A stretch of DNA of 46,997 bases. It comes from Acidimicrobiia bacterium. GTDB taxonomy: Bacteria; Actinomycetota; Acidimicrobiia; Acidimicrobiales; SZUA-35. The notes below the pieces were generated by a model. The model searched no databases. It was not told where the DNA came from and saw nothing but the letters and a program-made list of their open reading frames with translations. Shown here piece by piece: positions 15,919 to 24,772 of the stretch. Position 1 is the first letter of the stretch. Each line of letters opens with the position of its first letter. Where the stretch lies: contig QIKW01000247.1 of the NCBI GenBank assembly GCA_003231975.1, forward strand, positions 1 to 46,997. Direction: 5' to 3'. A program made the translations under genes and the position numbers.

Positions 15919-16410
15919 TCAATTGAGTTCGCGTGGTTTGTGCTGGTCAGACTCGTCGGAATCAACATCAACCGAATCGACGTCGACAACGTCAACGTCG
16001 ACAACCTCGGACCCAGACCAACGGACTCGACCAAACTTCAGGTTGTTCTGAGCCCAGGGCTGGACCCGACTGGCAACGGCCGGGCGAATCAAGCCTCGGA
16101 CCGGTGGTAGCAATAGCACAAGCCCGGCAAGCCCTGTCAGAAATCCGGGAACGATCATCAGAAGCGAGGCAAAAAAGAGCAGGCCACGGTCTGCGAGGGG
16201 TTGCCCCGAAGACGCACCGGAACCAGCGCGAGAAGCTGTGTCTTTCACCAGGCCGACGCCGGTTCGACGGAGAACTGCGAACCCGAGTACCGACAGGCCA
16301 ACAAGAACCAGCAGCCCCAAGAAGGCACCGAAGGCCGAAATCACTCGTGTCAGAACAAAGAGTTCTGCCACCGCGAGAGCAAAGAAAGCCACAGCGGGAC
16401 GGGAGAACAT
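15919..16410 (-). CDS. fxsA: FxsA-family inner membrane protein
   Basis: A 163-residue FxsA homologue with three hydrophobic regions (about residues 5-22, 28-47 and 75-103), including the family-typical LLMIVPGFLTGLAGLVLLLP and the following LIRP. In E. coli FxsA affects F-plasmid exclusion of phage T7; the core role is unknown. The C-terminal tail is acidic and repetitive (VDVDVVDVDSVDVDS), encoded by repeated GTCGAC/GTTGAC units. Divergent from selA across 57 nt. Confidence 0.85.
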   Translation of the reverse strand: MFSRPAVAFFALAVAELFVLTRVISAFGAFLGLLVLVGLSVLGFAVLRRTGVGLVKDTASRAGSGASSGQPLADRGLLFFASLLMIVPGFLTGLAGLVLLLPPVRGLIRPAVASRVQPWAQNNLKFGRVRWSGSEVVDVDVVDVDSVDVDSDESDQHKPRELN

Positions 16411-16467
16411 TGCTGCCTAGTCTACCGCGCACCCGGCCTGCCCAGACCTCGGCGTATCCTGCGCCAC

Positions 16468-17775
16468 GTGAGCGACACCCGTCCGCCGTCTGTAGACAGC
16501 CTCGCCGGATCGTTGACCCAGTCCGGCCTGCCGCATCCTTTGTTGGTAGATGCAGCCCGAGAAGCCATCGCCGCCGGTGATCCTTCGTCTGCGTTGCGTC
16601 GGGCCGAAGCGCGGGCCCGAACCCAGCTGAGGCCGGTAGTGAACGCCACCGGTGTGCTGCTGCACACCAACCTTGGCCGGGCTCCGGTGGCCCACAGCCA
16701 GCTAGCCGAGGCGCAGAATCTGGAACTCAGCTTGGCAACGGGCAAACGAGGCAGCAGGCAGGCAACGGTTGGGCCACTGCTGGCAAAGGCGTGCCAGGCC
16801 GAGGCCGCAATAGTTGTCAACAACTGCGCGGCGGCCGTTCTGCTTGCTCTGGCCGCCTTGGCGTCTGGCCGGGCCGTCAGCGTCAGCCGTGGTGAACTTG
16901 TCGAGATCGGCGGCGGCTTTCGGGTGCCAGACGTGCTTGCCCAATCTGGGGCGGAACTGGTTGAGGTTGGCACAACCAACCGAACCAGGCTGGCCGACTT
17001 CAGTGGAGCAGCCGCCAAACACGACATCGCCGTTGCCCTCCAAGTGCATCAATCCAACTACCGCATCACCGGCTTTACCGAGGCTGTCTCGGTCTCACAA
17101 CTGTCAACCCTCGACGCCCCGGTTGTTGTCGACATCGGCTCTGGGTTGCTTGATGCGGCATGCCCGTGGCTTGACGGGCCGCCACCCACATGGTTGAGCG
17201 GCGAACCCGCGGCGAAGCAGACCCTTCAGGCCGGGGCCGCCCTTGTAATTTTCAGCGGAGACAAGCTGCTGGGAGGCCCACAGGCGGGAATCATTGCTGG
17301 CAAAGCGGAGTTAGTTAAGCGGTGCGAATCGCACCCCTTGGCCAGAGCTTTGCGACCTGGCGGCCTGGTTCTCGGGTCGCTCCAGCAAACAGTGCTGTCC
17401 TACCTCAAGAGGGATGGCCAGGCCATTCCGTTTTGGAAGATGGCAAGCGCCGACCCTCAAGACATTCAGCGCAGGGCCAACTCGATTGCCGCCAAGCTGG
17501 CAGATGGGGTCGAAGTGGTTGAGACCAAAGCGGTTCCAGGCGGGGGCACACTTCCGTCGATCACAATTCCGAGTTTCGGGCTGCGCCTGCCCGGTGATCA
17601 TCTTGAGGCTCTGCGATCCGGCGAACCTCCGATAATCGGCAGAATCGAAGACGGTTGCACCTATCTAGACCTTCGCTCGGTCGACCCCGGCAACGACCAG
17701 TTGGTTCTCAGTGCTCTGCTGCGCCTCAGCACCGACGGCAGCCAGGCCGACCCCGCAGGGCCAACCACACCGTGA
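16468..17775 (+). CDS. selA: L-seryl-tRNA(Sec) selenium transferase (selenocysteine synthase)
   Basis: PLP enzyme of 435 residues that converts Ser-tRNA(Sec) to Sec-tRNA(Sec) using selenophosphate. Seen: an N-terminal helical domain with RPVVNATGVLLHTNLGRAP, then NNCAAAVLLAL, SRGELVEIGGGFRVPD, EVGTTNRT, and the PLP-lysine motif FSGDKLLGGPQAG. Length fits bacterial SelA (about 460). GTG 16468 was chosen because the protein then begins shortly before the conserved helical region and the gene clears the divergent fxsA start. Its TGA overlaps the GTG start of selB. It implies selenoprotein synthesis; a matching client lies at 42.9-43.4 kb. Confidence 0.96.
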   Translation: MSDTRPPSVDSLAGSLTQSGLPHPLLVDAAREAIAAGDPSSALRRAEARARTQLRPVVNATGVLLHTNLGRAPVAHSQLAEAQNLELSLATGKRGSRQATVGPLLAKACQAEAAIVVNNCAAAVLLALAALASGRAVSVSRGELVEIGGGFRVPDVLAQSGAELVEVGTTNRTRLADFSGAAAKHDIAVALQVHQSNYRITGFTEAVSVSQLSTLDAPVVVDIGSGLLDAACPWLDGPPPTWLSGEPAAKQTLQAGAALVIFSGDKLLGGPQAGIIAGKAELVKRCESHPLARALRPGGLVLGSLQQTVLSYLKRDGQAIPFWKMASADPQDIQRRANSIAAKLADGVEVVETKAVPGGGTLPSITIPSFGLRLPGDHLEALRSGEPPIIGRIEDGCTYLDLRSVDPGNDQLVLSALLRLSTDGSQADPAGPTTP

Positions 17776-19487
17776 CCGTTGTTGCCACTGCGGGCCATGT
17801 AGACCACGGCAAGTCAACCCTCGTCCGGATGCTCACCGGAACCGACCCCGACAGGTTGGCAGAAGAGCGGGCCAGGGGCCTCACCATCGACCTTGGGTTT
17901 GCCAACCTAATTCTCCCCTCCGGCAGGGAGCTAAGCCTGATCGACGTTCCCGGCCATATCCGGTTCCTCAAGAACATGCTTGCGGGAGTTGGGGCGGTTG
18001 AGGGCTGTCTTTTTGTTGTTGCCGCCACCGAAGGCTGGAAACCGCAGTCAGAGGAGCACCTCCGCATTCTGGATTTGCTTGGCATCAAGCACGGCGTTGT
18101 GGCCCTCACAAAGATGGATCAAGTAGATGAGGATCTGCTGGAATTGGCCCAAATGGACGTTGAGGAACACGTTGAGGGAACGTTCCTCCAGTCAGCAACA
18201 GTCGTCCCAGTCTCCGCAACCCAAGGCCTCGGGCTGGCCGACCTGAAGGCAGCCCTTGACGACCTGGTTGACAAGATGGGTGAGCCGGTGGATCGGGGCA
18301 GGCCTCGTCTCTGGATCGACCGATCGTTCGCCCCGGCCGGTGCGGGCACCGTCGTTACTGGCACCATCACCGGAGGCGGCTTGGCTGTTGGCGACGAGCT
18401 CCAAGTACTGCCCTCAAACACAACGGCACGTATACGGGGCCTGCAAACTCACGATCGCCAAACCGAATCGGTCCCTGCCGGAAATCGGGTAGCCGTCAAC
18501 CTGACCGGCGTGGCCTACAGCGACATCACCCGCGGCAACGTGCTAGTGCAGGAGGCCAAGTGGCATCAAACATCAGTCTTCGATGCCCAGCTCACAGTTC
18601 TTGAAGCCTTGGCCCACGAGGTCTCGAGGCGGAGCGCCTACGCCATCTTCCTGGGATCTGGCCACTTCCCGGCCAAGGTCAGGGTGCTTGGTCCAACGAA
18701 GTTGGCGCCTGGGTCGGTCGGCACCGTTCGGGTCTACCTGAATCAAAGCCTGCCCTTGCTGCCTGGCGACCGCTTCATCCTTCGTGAAAGCGGGAGGGAC
18801 GAAACGGTTGGCGGCGGTCAGGTTCTGGACGTCGAGCCAACCTTGCCTGCTTCTCGGGCCAAGCCAGATCGCACCATCGAGAGAACAGTTAACGAGCGAG
18901 GCTGGGTGCGGGTTGATCATCTAGAACGGCTGACCGGAGAACGGGTGGCGGCAACGGTTGGCGAATGGGTGGTCGCCCCGGGCGCGCTGGCCGAGATGCA
19001 AGGCTCGCTGACAGAAAGAGTCGCTGCGGCAGGCGCACTTGGCCTCGACGTGGCCTCGCTTGACGACAGGGAACGGTCCATCCTTGACCATCTGGACGAT
19101 GTCGAGGTGGCCGCGGGCCGGGCCACTATTGGTGAACCGACGGATCCGTTGGCCGACCATCTCTGGGTTGCAGAGCTGGAAGCTGCCCCCTTCAGCCCAC
19201 CGGGACCAGACGACTATGACCGGGCCGAGGTTCGCGAACTCGTTCGACGGGGCACCGTGGTTGAGCAGGACGGAGTGTTCTTTGCCGCCACTTCGCTTCA
19301 CCGGGCAGCCGAAATAATCGCCAGTGAACTGCAAACGAAGACTGGGCTGACGGTGGCCGAAGTGCGAGACCTGCTTGGAACGTCACGCAAGTTCGTGCTG
19401 CCGATTCTGAATCACTTTGACAATAACGGGATCACCCGCAGGCGCGACGATCTACGAATTGCCGGGCCTCGCCTGCCGAAGATCTAA
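17772..19487 (+). CDS. selB: Selenocysteine-specific elongation factor SelB
   Basis: GTPase of 571 residues that carries Sec-tRNA(Sec) to UGA codons marked by a SECIS element. G1 is GHVDHGKST (residues 8-16), G3 DVPGH, G4 TKMD; an EF-Tu-like domain 2 follows (GTVVTGTI). The C-terminal half has the winged-helix domains that bind the SECIS; the last one is recognisable in LTVAEVRDLLGTSRKFVLP and the ending ITRRRDDLRI. GTG 17772 overlaps the selA stop (GTGA), so the genes are translationally coupled. The next gene (whiB) is convergent. All expected motifs are intact. Confidence 0.96.
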   Translation: MTVVATAGHVDHGKSTLVRMLTGTDPDRLAEERARGLTIDLGFANLILPSGRELSLIDVPGHIRFLKNMLAGVGAVEGCLFVVAATEGWKPQSEEHLRILDLLGIKHGVVALTKMDQVDEDLLELAQMDVEEHVEGTFLQSATVVPVSATQGLGLADLKAALDDLVDKMGEPVDRGRPRLWIDRSFAPAGAGTVVTGTITGGGLAVGDELQVLPSNTTARIRGLQTHDRQTESVPAGNRVAVNLTGVAYSDITRGNVLVQEAKWHQTSVFDAQLTVLEALAHEVSRRSAYAIFLGSGHFPAKVRVLGPTKLAPGSVGTVRVYLNQSLPLLPGDRFILRESGRDETVGGGQVLDVEPTLPASRAKPDRTIERTVNERGWVRVDHLERLTGERVAATVGEWVVAPGALAEMQGSLTERVAAAGALGLDVASLDDRERSILDHLDDVEVAAGRATIGEPTDPLADHLWVAELEAAPFSPPGPDDYDRAEVRELVRRGTVVEQDGVFFAATSLHRAAEIIASELQTKTGLTVAEVRDLLGTSRKFVLPILNHFDNNGITRRRDDLRIAGPRLPKI

Positions 19488-19510
19488 ACCGGATTTTGGT
19501 TGTCGCCGGT

Positions 19511-19771
19511 TCAATTGTTGCTGGCGTTTAAGCGCTCCCGGCGCTCGTTCTCGGTGCTACCGCCCCAGATACCGTGTTGCTCACGGATGTCAAGGGCGTA
19601 GCCGAGGCAGTCTGTTTGCACCGAGCAGGTGGAACAGATCTCCTTGGCTCTCTGTTCTCGTCTTCGCTTGTCAGAGCGACGCTCTAGTTGCGAGGGCGGG
19701 AAGAAGATGACTTGATTAGGTCCCCGGCAAGCTGCACGCAGTTGCCACCGGTCATCGAGTTGAACACTCAC
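19511..19771 (-). CDS. WhiB-family iron-sulfur transcription factor
   Basis: An 86-residue WhiB protein, an actinobacterial [4Fe-4S] regulator. Four ligand cysteines are visible: one in RAACRG and three in ICSTCSVQTDC, followed by the turn GIWGGSTENER and basic ending. GTG 19771 is chosen because GAGGAG lies 5 nt upstream; the frame is open 20 codons further. In Mycobacterium tuberculosis whiB4 sits beside the Get3-like pair Rv3679-Rv3680; here a Get3-like pair also lies close by, separated by nfeD, so this is probably a whiB4-like gene, though subtype needs a tree. Confidence 0.9.
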   Translation of the reverse strand: MSVQLDDRWQLRAACRGPNQVIFFPPSQLERRSDKRRREQRAKEICSTCSVQTDCLGYALDIREQHGIWGGSTENERRERLNASNN

Positions 19772-19873
19772 GGGCACTCCTCTTCGAGGTGAGTTAATGC
19801 AAAGGTAGGCACAGCGAGGCGGTGAGCACAAGGCAAACTTTTGCAGCGGCCCTGTTGGAAGCCGACAAAGTCC

Positions 19874-21196
19874 TCAACTTCGGTCTCTGTAGTCCTTCGC
19901 TCCGCCTTCTTCTGGCTCAACTTCCAGCACCATTCTGTCTATGCCGATCACCCGAATGGTGTCGCCGGCTTCCAGTGGCGTTGCCCGGTTGGTGATAGCT
20001 CGCCATGGCGCGTCTTGGATGCGGACGGTTCCGTCTGGTTTCAGCTCGGTGATTGCCTGGCCCAGCTCGCCAATCATCCAGGACCTTCCAATTGTGGGGC
20101 TGGAGAACCGGGTCCGAACCATCGACGGCATTCCGGTGTAGGCGTAGAGAGCGGCGGCAACAAACCCAAAGATGATGGTGACCCAACTGATGGTCAAGCC
20201 GTCGTAGAGAACAAAAGTGCCAACAACGAACAACACCATGCCCACCGCTGAATAGAGCCGCGGGATGTTGGTCTGAATGTCGATGGCGAACGCGGCAATA
20301 GCGGCCACCAACAGCGCCACTCCAATAGCTCGGGTTGGTAACGCACTGAGCCCGTAGCTGCCAAGGGTGAACAGGCCAACGCCGATGACCCCGGCCACAC
20401 CAACGCCCGCGGTGAACAGTTCGAAAACCAGCAGCATCATCCCGCCGAAGAAGAACAGGTACGCAACCTCGGGGCTGGCAACGGTGTGAAACAGTTGGCC
20501 GGACAGAGTGAGCTGGCGAAACTGGGCCTGCCCTAGACCGGCGGCCGTCTCGGTGGTTGCCGTTGGGGCTTCGAAGCCGTCGATCAGCCCGACAAATTGA
20601 CGGAGGACCGAGTTGGTCTCCAGAGACTCTCGCAGCACGTCTTCGCTGCCGCTCTGGCCTACCGAAATCTCAAGTTCGACAGACTCAGCAGCGCCAATGG
20701 CAACCGTCTGGAGCCGTTCGGTTGCTGTGCCGAACGCTGGATCGAATGCTCCTATTGGCAACCTCGGGCTACCAGTTTCGCCAACTCGCGAGCCCTGAGC
20801 CAAACCAACCATGTCGGCAACTCCAACCAACTCACCGGTCCCCCCCAACGCAACCGCGCCAGCCGGGCCAACCCAGGCCGCAACAAAAATCTCGCTGTCC
20901 TGAAGCCTGGTTGCCAGCTCAATGAATTGCGCTGGGCCAAGCACACTTGCTTTGGAATCTATTTGCAGCACGATGGCCAGGATTCCGTCGGCCTCGGCCT
21001 GGTCGATCTCCTTGATCAGAAAGTCGAATACCACGTCGTCAAGCAGCCCTGAGACCTCGAGAATTCGCACCTGGCCAGACATCTCTTCCTCGGACCCTTG
21101 CGCGTCTGCGGATGACGACAACAGAACAAAACCAATGGCGAGAGCCACTAGGGCTACGCTGGCCCGAAGTGAGCGCCGCTGAATTCTTTGCAGCAT
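19874..21196 (-). CDS. NfeD-family membrane protein with ClpP-like domain lacking the catalytic serine
   Basis: About 440 residues: a signal peptide (LVALAIGFVLLSSSADAQ), a ClpP/SppA-like domain (residues ~40-190; VDA-like region ILAIVLQIDS), four or more hydrophobic helices (~265-375), and a C-terminal OB-fold NfeD domain (IGELGQAITELKPDGTVRI). In catalytic members the serine lies in a G-A-x-A-A-S-A-G context; here the segment reads GAVALGGTGE with glycine in its place, so proteolysis is doubtful. ATG 21196 has AGGA about 6 nt upstream. Its 5' end overlaps the likely start of the divergent ATPase gene by about 28 nt. A scaffold role at the membrane is inferred from the family. Confidence 0.8.
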   Translation of the reverse strand: MLQRIQRRSLRASVALVALAIGFVLLSSSADAQGSEEEMSGQVRILEVSGLLDDVVFDFLIKEIDQAEADGILAIVLQIDSKASVLGPAQFIELATRLQDSEIFVAAWVGPAGAVALGGTGELVGVADMVGLAQGSRVGETGSPRLPIGAFDPAFGTATERLQTVAIGAAESVELEISVGQSGSEDVLRESLETNSVLRQFVGLIDGFEAPTATTETAAGLGQAQFRQLTLSGQLFHTVASPEVAYLFFFGGMMLLVFELFTAGVGVAGVIGVGLFTLGSYGLSALPTRAIGVALLVAAIAAFAIDIQTNIPRLYSAVGMVLFVVGTFVLYDGLTISWVTIIFGFVAAALYAYTGMPSMVRTRFSSPTIGRSWMIGELGQAITELKPDGTVRIQDAPWRAITNRATPLEAGDTIRVIGIDRMVLEVEPEEGGAKDYRDRS

Positions 21197-22116
21197 CGAA
21201 GATCCTGATCGTGGCCGGGAAGGGCGGGGTTGGGAAGACAACGGTAGGGGCAACCATTGGCATCGCGGCAGTTCGGGCCGGACTACGAACCGAACTTGTG
21301 GAGCTAGAGGGTAGAAGTCACCTGGCCGCCCCATTCGGGGTGCCGCAACTATCCTATGAGCCAACTGAGCTGCCGGTTCCGGGGGCGTCCGCCAAGCTAA
21401 CCGGCAGGCGTATCACCCCCGACGATGCGCTTAGCGAATACCTCACCAGCCACGGCTTTTCGTTCGTGATGAGCCGACTGGCCAGGTCAAGTGCCGTTGA
21501 GCTGGTAGCCACAACCGCGCCCGGCATCCGAGACCTGGTAACGCTTGGAAAGATTCGCTCCATCGAGCAGGCTGGCGAAACAGACCTGATCGTCGTTGAT
21601 GCCCCGGCCGCTGGCCATGCCGTCACGTTCTTGAGGTCAGCTTCGGGAATGGCGGCCACTGCGCCCAGTGGGCCGGTGCGTGCGCAAGCCGACGAGGCGC
21701 TCGAGATGCTCTCGGATCCCGCTCGGTGCCAGGTGATGCTGGTCTCACTACCAGAGGAAACACCGGTCACCGAACTGATCGAAACCGCTTTCGCCCTTGA
21801 GGACGAGGTTGGCGTGCAGCTTGGGCCAATCGTTGTGAACAGCGTCTGGCCAAACATTCCCGGCCTCGAAGCAGAAGCCAAATCCCAGCAGGCGAGACTG
21901 ACCGGCCCGGCCAGGAACAGGCGGGATGCTGCTGTGTATCGGCTCGCCAGGCTGGCGCGGGAACGATCCGAGATGCAGCGGCTCTCCGACGAACTCCCCC
22001 TTTCACAGATTCGCCTGCCGTTCCTCTTTGTCACCGAGATGGACCTTGCTGCCTTGGGCTCGTTGGCCGATGCGTTCGTCTCGAACGACGTGGTTGCTCA
22101 GGCCAGCCAGCCATGA
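21169..22116 (+). CDS. Get3/ArsA-like ATPase, first of a pair
   Basis: P-loop ATPase of about 315 residues. Walker A is AGKGGVGKTT close to the N-terminus; IVVDAPAAGHAVTFLR is the switch/Walker B area. The A-loop arginine/lysine-type first lysine (K of GKGG) is the deviant Walker residue typical of MinD/ArsA/Get3 proteins. GTG 21169 gives a normal-length N-terminus; the frame is open to 21112 but that would sit deeper inside the divergent nfeD gene. It overlaps the next gene by ATGA. In M. tuberculosis the comparable pair Rv3679-Rv3680 (Get3-like) adjoins whiB4. Cargo is unknown here. Confidence 0.82.
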   Translation: MSAAEFFAASKILIVAGKGGVGKTTVGATIGIAAVRAGLRTELVELEGRSHLAAPFGVPQLSYEPTELPVPGASAKLTGRRITPDDALSEYLTSHGFSFVMSRLARSSAVELVATTAPGIRDLVTLGKIRSIEQAGETDLIVVDAPAAGHAVTFLRSASGMAATAPSGPVRAQADEALEMLSDPARCQVMLVSLPEETPVTELIETAFALEDEVGVQLGPIVVNSVWPNIPGLEAEAKSQQARLTGPARNRRDAAVYRLARLARERSEMQRLSDELPLSQIRLPFLFVTEMDLAALGSLADAFVSNDVVAQASQP

Positions 22117-23216
22117 CTTCACCGGCTGAGATGGTTGCCACCGCAAAGGTGGTTCTCTGTCTCGGATCGGGCGGTGTTGGCAAAACCACAACCGCGGCCG
22201 CTCTGGCGGTTCTGGCAGCCCAGCAGGGCCGCCGGGCTGTGGTGCTCACCATAGATCCGGCTCGGAGACTGGCACAAGCGATGGGGCTTGACGACGGTGG
22301 CGAGGCCAGCGGAGCGGTTTGGGGCCTTGGCAACGATGCCAGACAAGTCAACGGGAACTGGTCAGGCGAACTGTGGGCCTCCATGCTTGACCCCGGCGAG
22401 ACTTTCGATGCGCTCATACGGTTTCACGCCAAGTCGGCCTCCCAGGCCGAGAGAATCTTGAGCAACCGGCTCTATCAGAACCTGACGCACTCGCTGTCCG
22501 GCACCAACGAGTACATGGCGGCCGAGCGGCTGAGAGACCTGCATTTAGACCCGCGCTTTGACATTGTGATCGTCGACACCCCACCGGCCAAGCATGCGTT
22601 CGACTTTCTCGACAGCCCCGGTCGGTTGGCTCGCTTCTTTGACCACCGGCTCTATCACGCGGTGCTTGCGCCAAGGCGGGGCGTTCTCCGTGCGGTGAAT
22701 GCGGCAAGCCGCGCTTTCCTGCGAACTGTCAGCCGGTTGGTTGGGGCCGCCTTCCTGGAAGACGTTGTCGACTTCTTCGCCGCCTTCGAAGGCATCGACG
22801 AAGGATTCCGGAACCGGGCAACAGAAGTGGAGGCTCTACTCGTATCTTCCGAGACCCTTTACGTGGTCGTCACCGCGGCCAAGAGCGAGCCCCTGCAAGA
22901 GGCGAAGTGGATCAGCTCTCGGCTCGCCCGCCGAGACCGAAGGGTCTCGTTCTTGGTGGTTAACCGCTTGACCCCTCGCTTCAATCCGCCACGAAAGCCC
23001 AGGCCCGATCAGGGCGTTGGCAAATACGGCCCGGCCAATCAGAATCTTGAGGAACTGATTCGGTTGGCCGACGCCGAAGAGTCCGCCGTAGCCAACAGCA
23101 CCGATGACATCGGCGCAGAGTCCTGGATCGCGGTCTATGAACAGCCACAGCCGGTGGCCGACATGGCAGGGGTTATCGAGGTGGCTGCCCAGTTGGCTGG
23201 CCTCCCAAGCGAATGA
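22113..23216 (+). CDS. Get3/ArsA-like ATPase, second of a pair
   Basis: 367-residue partner of the preceding ATPase. Walker A reads GSGGVGKTT, so the usual deviant lysine is replaced by serine (compare GKGG in its neighbour); IVIVDTPPAKHAFDFLDSP is the switch region and TIDPARRLAQ the conserved strand. Start ATG overlaps the stop of the first gene (ATGA), pointing to co-translation and a heteromeric complex. The altered first residue suggests the two subunits are not equivalent. Role in client handling or glycerol-related metabolism, as discussed for the mycobacterial pair, is not demonstrable from this sequence. Confidence 0.85.
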   Translation: MTSPAEMVATAKVVLCLGSGGVGKTTTAAALAVLAAQQGRRAVVLTIDPARRLAQAMGLDDGGEASGAVWGLGNDARQVNGNWSGELWASMLDPGETFDALIRFHAKSASQAERILSNRLYQNLTHSLSGTNEYMAAERLRDLHLDPRFDIVIVDTPPAKHAFDFLDSPGRLARFFDHRLYHAVLAPRRGVLRAVNAASRAFLRTVSRLVGAAFLEDVVDFFAAFEGIDEGFRNRATEVEALLVSSETLYVVVTAAKSEPLQEAKWISSRLARRDRRVSFLVVNRLTPRFNPPRKPRPDQGVGKYGPANQNLEELIRLADAEESAVANSTDDIGAESWIAVYEQPQPVADMAGVIEVAAQLAGLPSE

Positions 23217-23221
23217 GGATT

Positions 23222-23231
23222 CCCTTAAGGG
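23222..23231. promoter_or_regulatory. Short palindrome between ATPase pair and stress protein
   Basis: CCCTTAAGGG at 23222-23231 is a perfect 10-bp palindrome, flanked by GGA and TCC that also mirror each other. It lies just after the stop of the second Get3-like gene and 75 nt before the universal stress protein. Could be an operator; it is too weak a stem for confident terminator calling. Confidence 0.25.
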
Positions 23232-23306
23232 TTTCCGCCGTGCATCTTCGGGCGTGGTCAATCTAGACTGGGCCAGCAAACACCTCAGGAAAGCAAGTGA
23301 GAACTT

Positions 23307-23816
23307 ATGCATGTGATGGTCGCCACAGACGGCAAGGTCAACGTTCAAAAGGCCGCTGACATCGCAGCGAAGCTGGCCTCCGGAAACGGGAAGGTCACCG
23401 TTTTCACCGTGGTCGAGATTCCGCGCCAGATGCTCAACGACATGAGATCCGCCGCCACTAAGGCCTCCCAGGAAGCCCCGAATCTCGACCCCGAGTATCG
23501 AAGGGCTCAGGCCCCAGACCAGCCTGCCTCGCATTGGGCAGGAGACGATGCGGTTGTTGCCAGTTACGTCAAGCGCTGTGTGACAGAGAGAACCGGCGAG
23601 CTGATTGCCGCTCTCGATGCGGCGGGCGTCAAGCATCAGGTGGTTGGCGAAGAGGGCGAGAACGCTGCCCGTTCTGTACTTGAAGCAGCCAAGAATCTGG
23701 AGGTCGACGTGTTGTGCATCGGCACCCACGGCCTCGGTCGCTTCGAGGGGCTTCTGGGCTCGCTGTCAACCAAGGTGGCCCGGCTTGCCCCTTGTTCGGT
23801 TCTGCTGATCCGCTAA
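23307..23816 (+). CDS. Universal stress protein (UspA domain)
   Basis: 169-residue single-domain Usp. The N-terminal strand MHVMVATDGK and the C-terminal ATP-binding signature G-x2-G-x9-G-S/T (GTHGLGRFEGLLGSLSTKV) with PCSVLLIR identify it. A helical insertion around residues 35-75 is longer than in minimal Usps. It is preceded by AGTGAGAA as a modest ribosome site and stands alone, convergent with the STAS gene. Such proteins bind ATP and adjust stress survival. Confidence 0.85.
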   Translation: MHVMVATDGKVNVQKAADIAAKLASGNGKVTVFTVVEIPRQMLNDMRSAATKASQEAPNLDPEYRRAQAPDQPASHWAGDDAVVASYVKRCVTERTGELIAALDAAGVKHQVVGEEGENAARSVLEAAKNLEVDVLCIGTHGLGRFEGLLGSLSTKVARLAPCSVLLIR

Positions 23817-23844
23817 AGCCGCTACCCGGCTGTATGAGCCTGGG

Positions 23845-24210
23845 CTATTCGGCTTCGGCTTCGCCCTCGGTTTGCTGATCGAGAGCCTCAACTGCTTCCT
23901 CCACACTCTCGGTTACCGGAACGATCCGGTCAAACCCCGTGGTGTGCAACAGCCTGGTGAGAGACGGGCGATCGCAGGCCACCGCAACAGCACCCTCGGC
24001 CTCGCGGGCCTTGCGAATACCACCGATGAGGGCGCCCAGCCCAGCTGAATCCATGAAAGCAACATCAGACAGATCGATCACCAACCGGTTGGCGTCAACA
24101 GCCAGGCGGGTGAGTGCTTCGCGAAATGCGCCAACGGTGTAGGCATCAATTTCGCCGGACGGGCGGCAAAGGGTGTAGTTCTCGGCTGTTTCAACATTGA
24201 TTTCAAGCAC
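23845..24210 (-). CDS. STAS-domain anti-sigma factor antagonist
   Basis: 121-residue STAS protein like SpoIIAA/RsbV. The phosphorylatable serine is in AFMDSAGLGALIGG. N-terminal ETAENYTLCRPSGEID is the typical first hairpin; the tail is acidic (EGEAEAE). GTG 24210 is supported by GGAG 8 nt upstream. No anti-sigma kinase is adjacent, so its partner is elsewhere in the genome. Confidence 0.85.
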   Translation of the reverse strand: MLEINVETAENYTLCRPSGEIDAYTVGAFREALTRLAVDANRLVIDLSDVAFMDSAGLGALIGGIRKAREAEGAVAVACDRPSLTRLLHTTGFDRIVPVTESVEEAVEALDQQTEGEAEAE

Positions 24211-24341
24211 GGGACTATCTCCTCCGAGCGGGCCTGGAGGGCGGCAGCTGCGGGACAGGGTGAGGGGTGATTCTAGCGGTTGAACGACGTCAGACGGCAG
24301 GCGGTTCCCGCGCGGCGCTGTGGAGGCTACGCTTTACGGTC

Positions 24342-24743
24342 GTGGAAGGAGTGCTTCTCGCAACCGATTCAGATGCCGTGTTCAACGAGGTTGATGCCGC
24401 GTTGGCAAGCAACGACACCCCTGTTTACCGTGTTGTGGCTGGCGCTCACGTGCTTGAGGCAACGATCGAGTTAGACCCCGCCCTTGTTCTGCTAGACCTC
24501 CAAATTGGCAACATGGGTGGCGTTGCAGCAACCCTTGCCCTGAAACAAGAAGAGGGCATGGACAGGCTAGAACACCGTCCTGTTGGGCTTCTTCTTGATC
24601 GAGCGGCCGACACCTTCATCGCTTCGGAATCTGGAGCAGACGGATGGCTGATCAAACCCCTCGATCCGCTGCGACTGCAAAGATTCGCGGCATCGCTGCT
24701 GGCCAGCCAGGGCTTTTACGAAGGCGTTTCAGCCGAGGTGTGA
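24342..24743 (+). CDS. Stand-alone receiver-domain protein
   Basis: About 133 residues with a CheY-like receiver fold: LLATDSDAV at the first strand, PALVLLDLQIGNMGG with the probable phospho-acceptor Asp, and DGWLIKPLDP with the conserved Lys. There is no output domain. The start is uncertain: the frame is open to 24267 (GTG/ATG-type starts), but similarity to receivers begins near GTG 24342 or 24351. It precedes tRNA-Pro. Partner kinase unknown. Confidence 0.65.
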   Translation: MEGVLLATDSDAVFNEVDAALASNDTPVYRVVAGAHVLEATIELDPALVLLDLQIGNMGGVAATLALKQEEGMDRLEHRPVGLLLDRAADTFIASESGADGWLIKPLDPLRLQRFAASLLASQGFYEGVSAEV

Positions 24744-24772
24744 GGTAGGATTCCCACTCCAACGATTCACCA

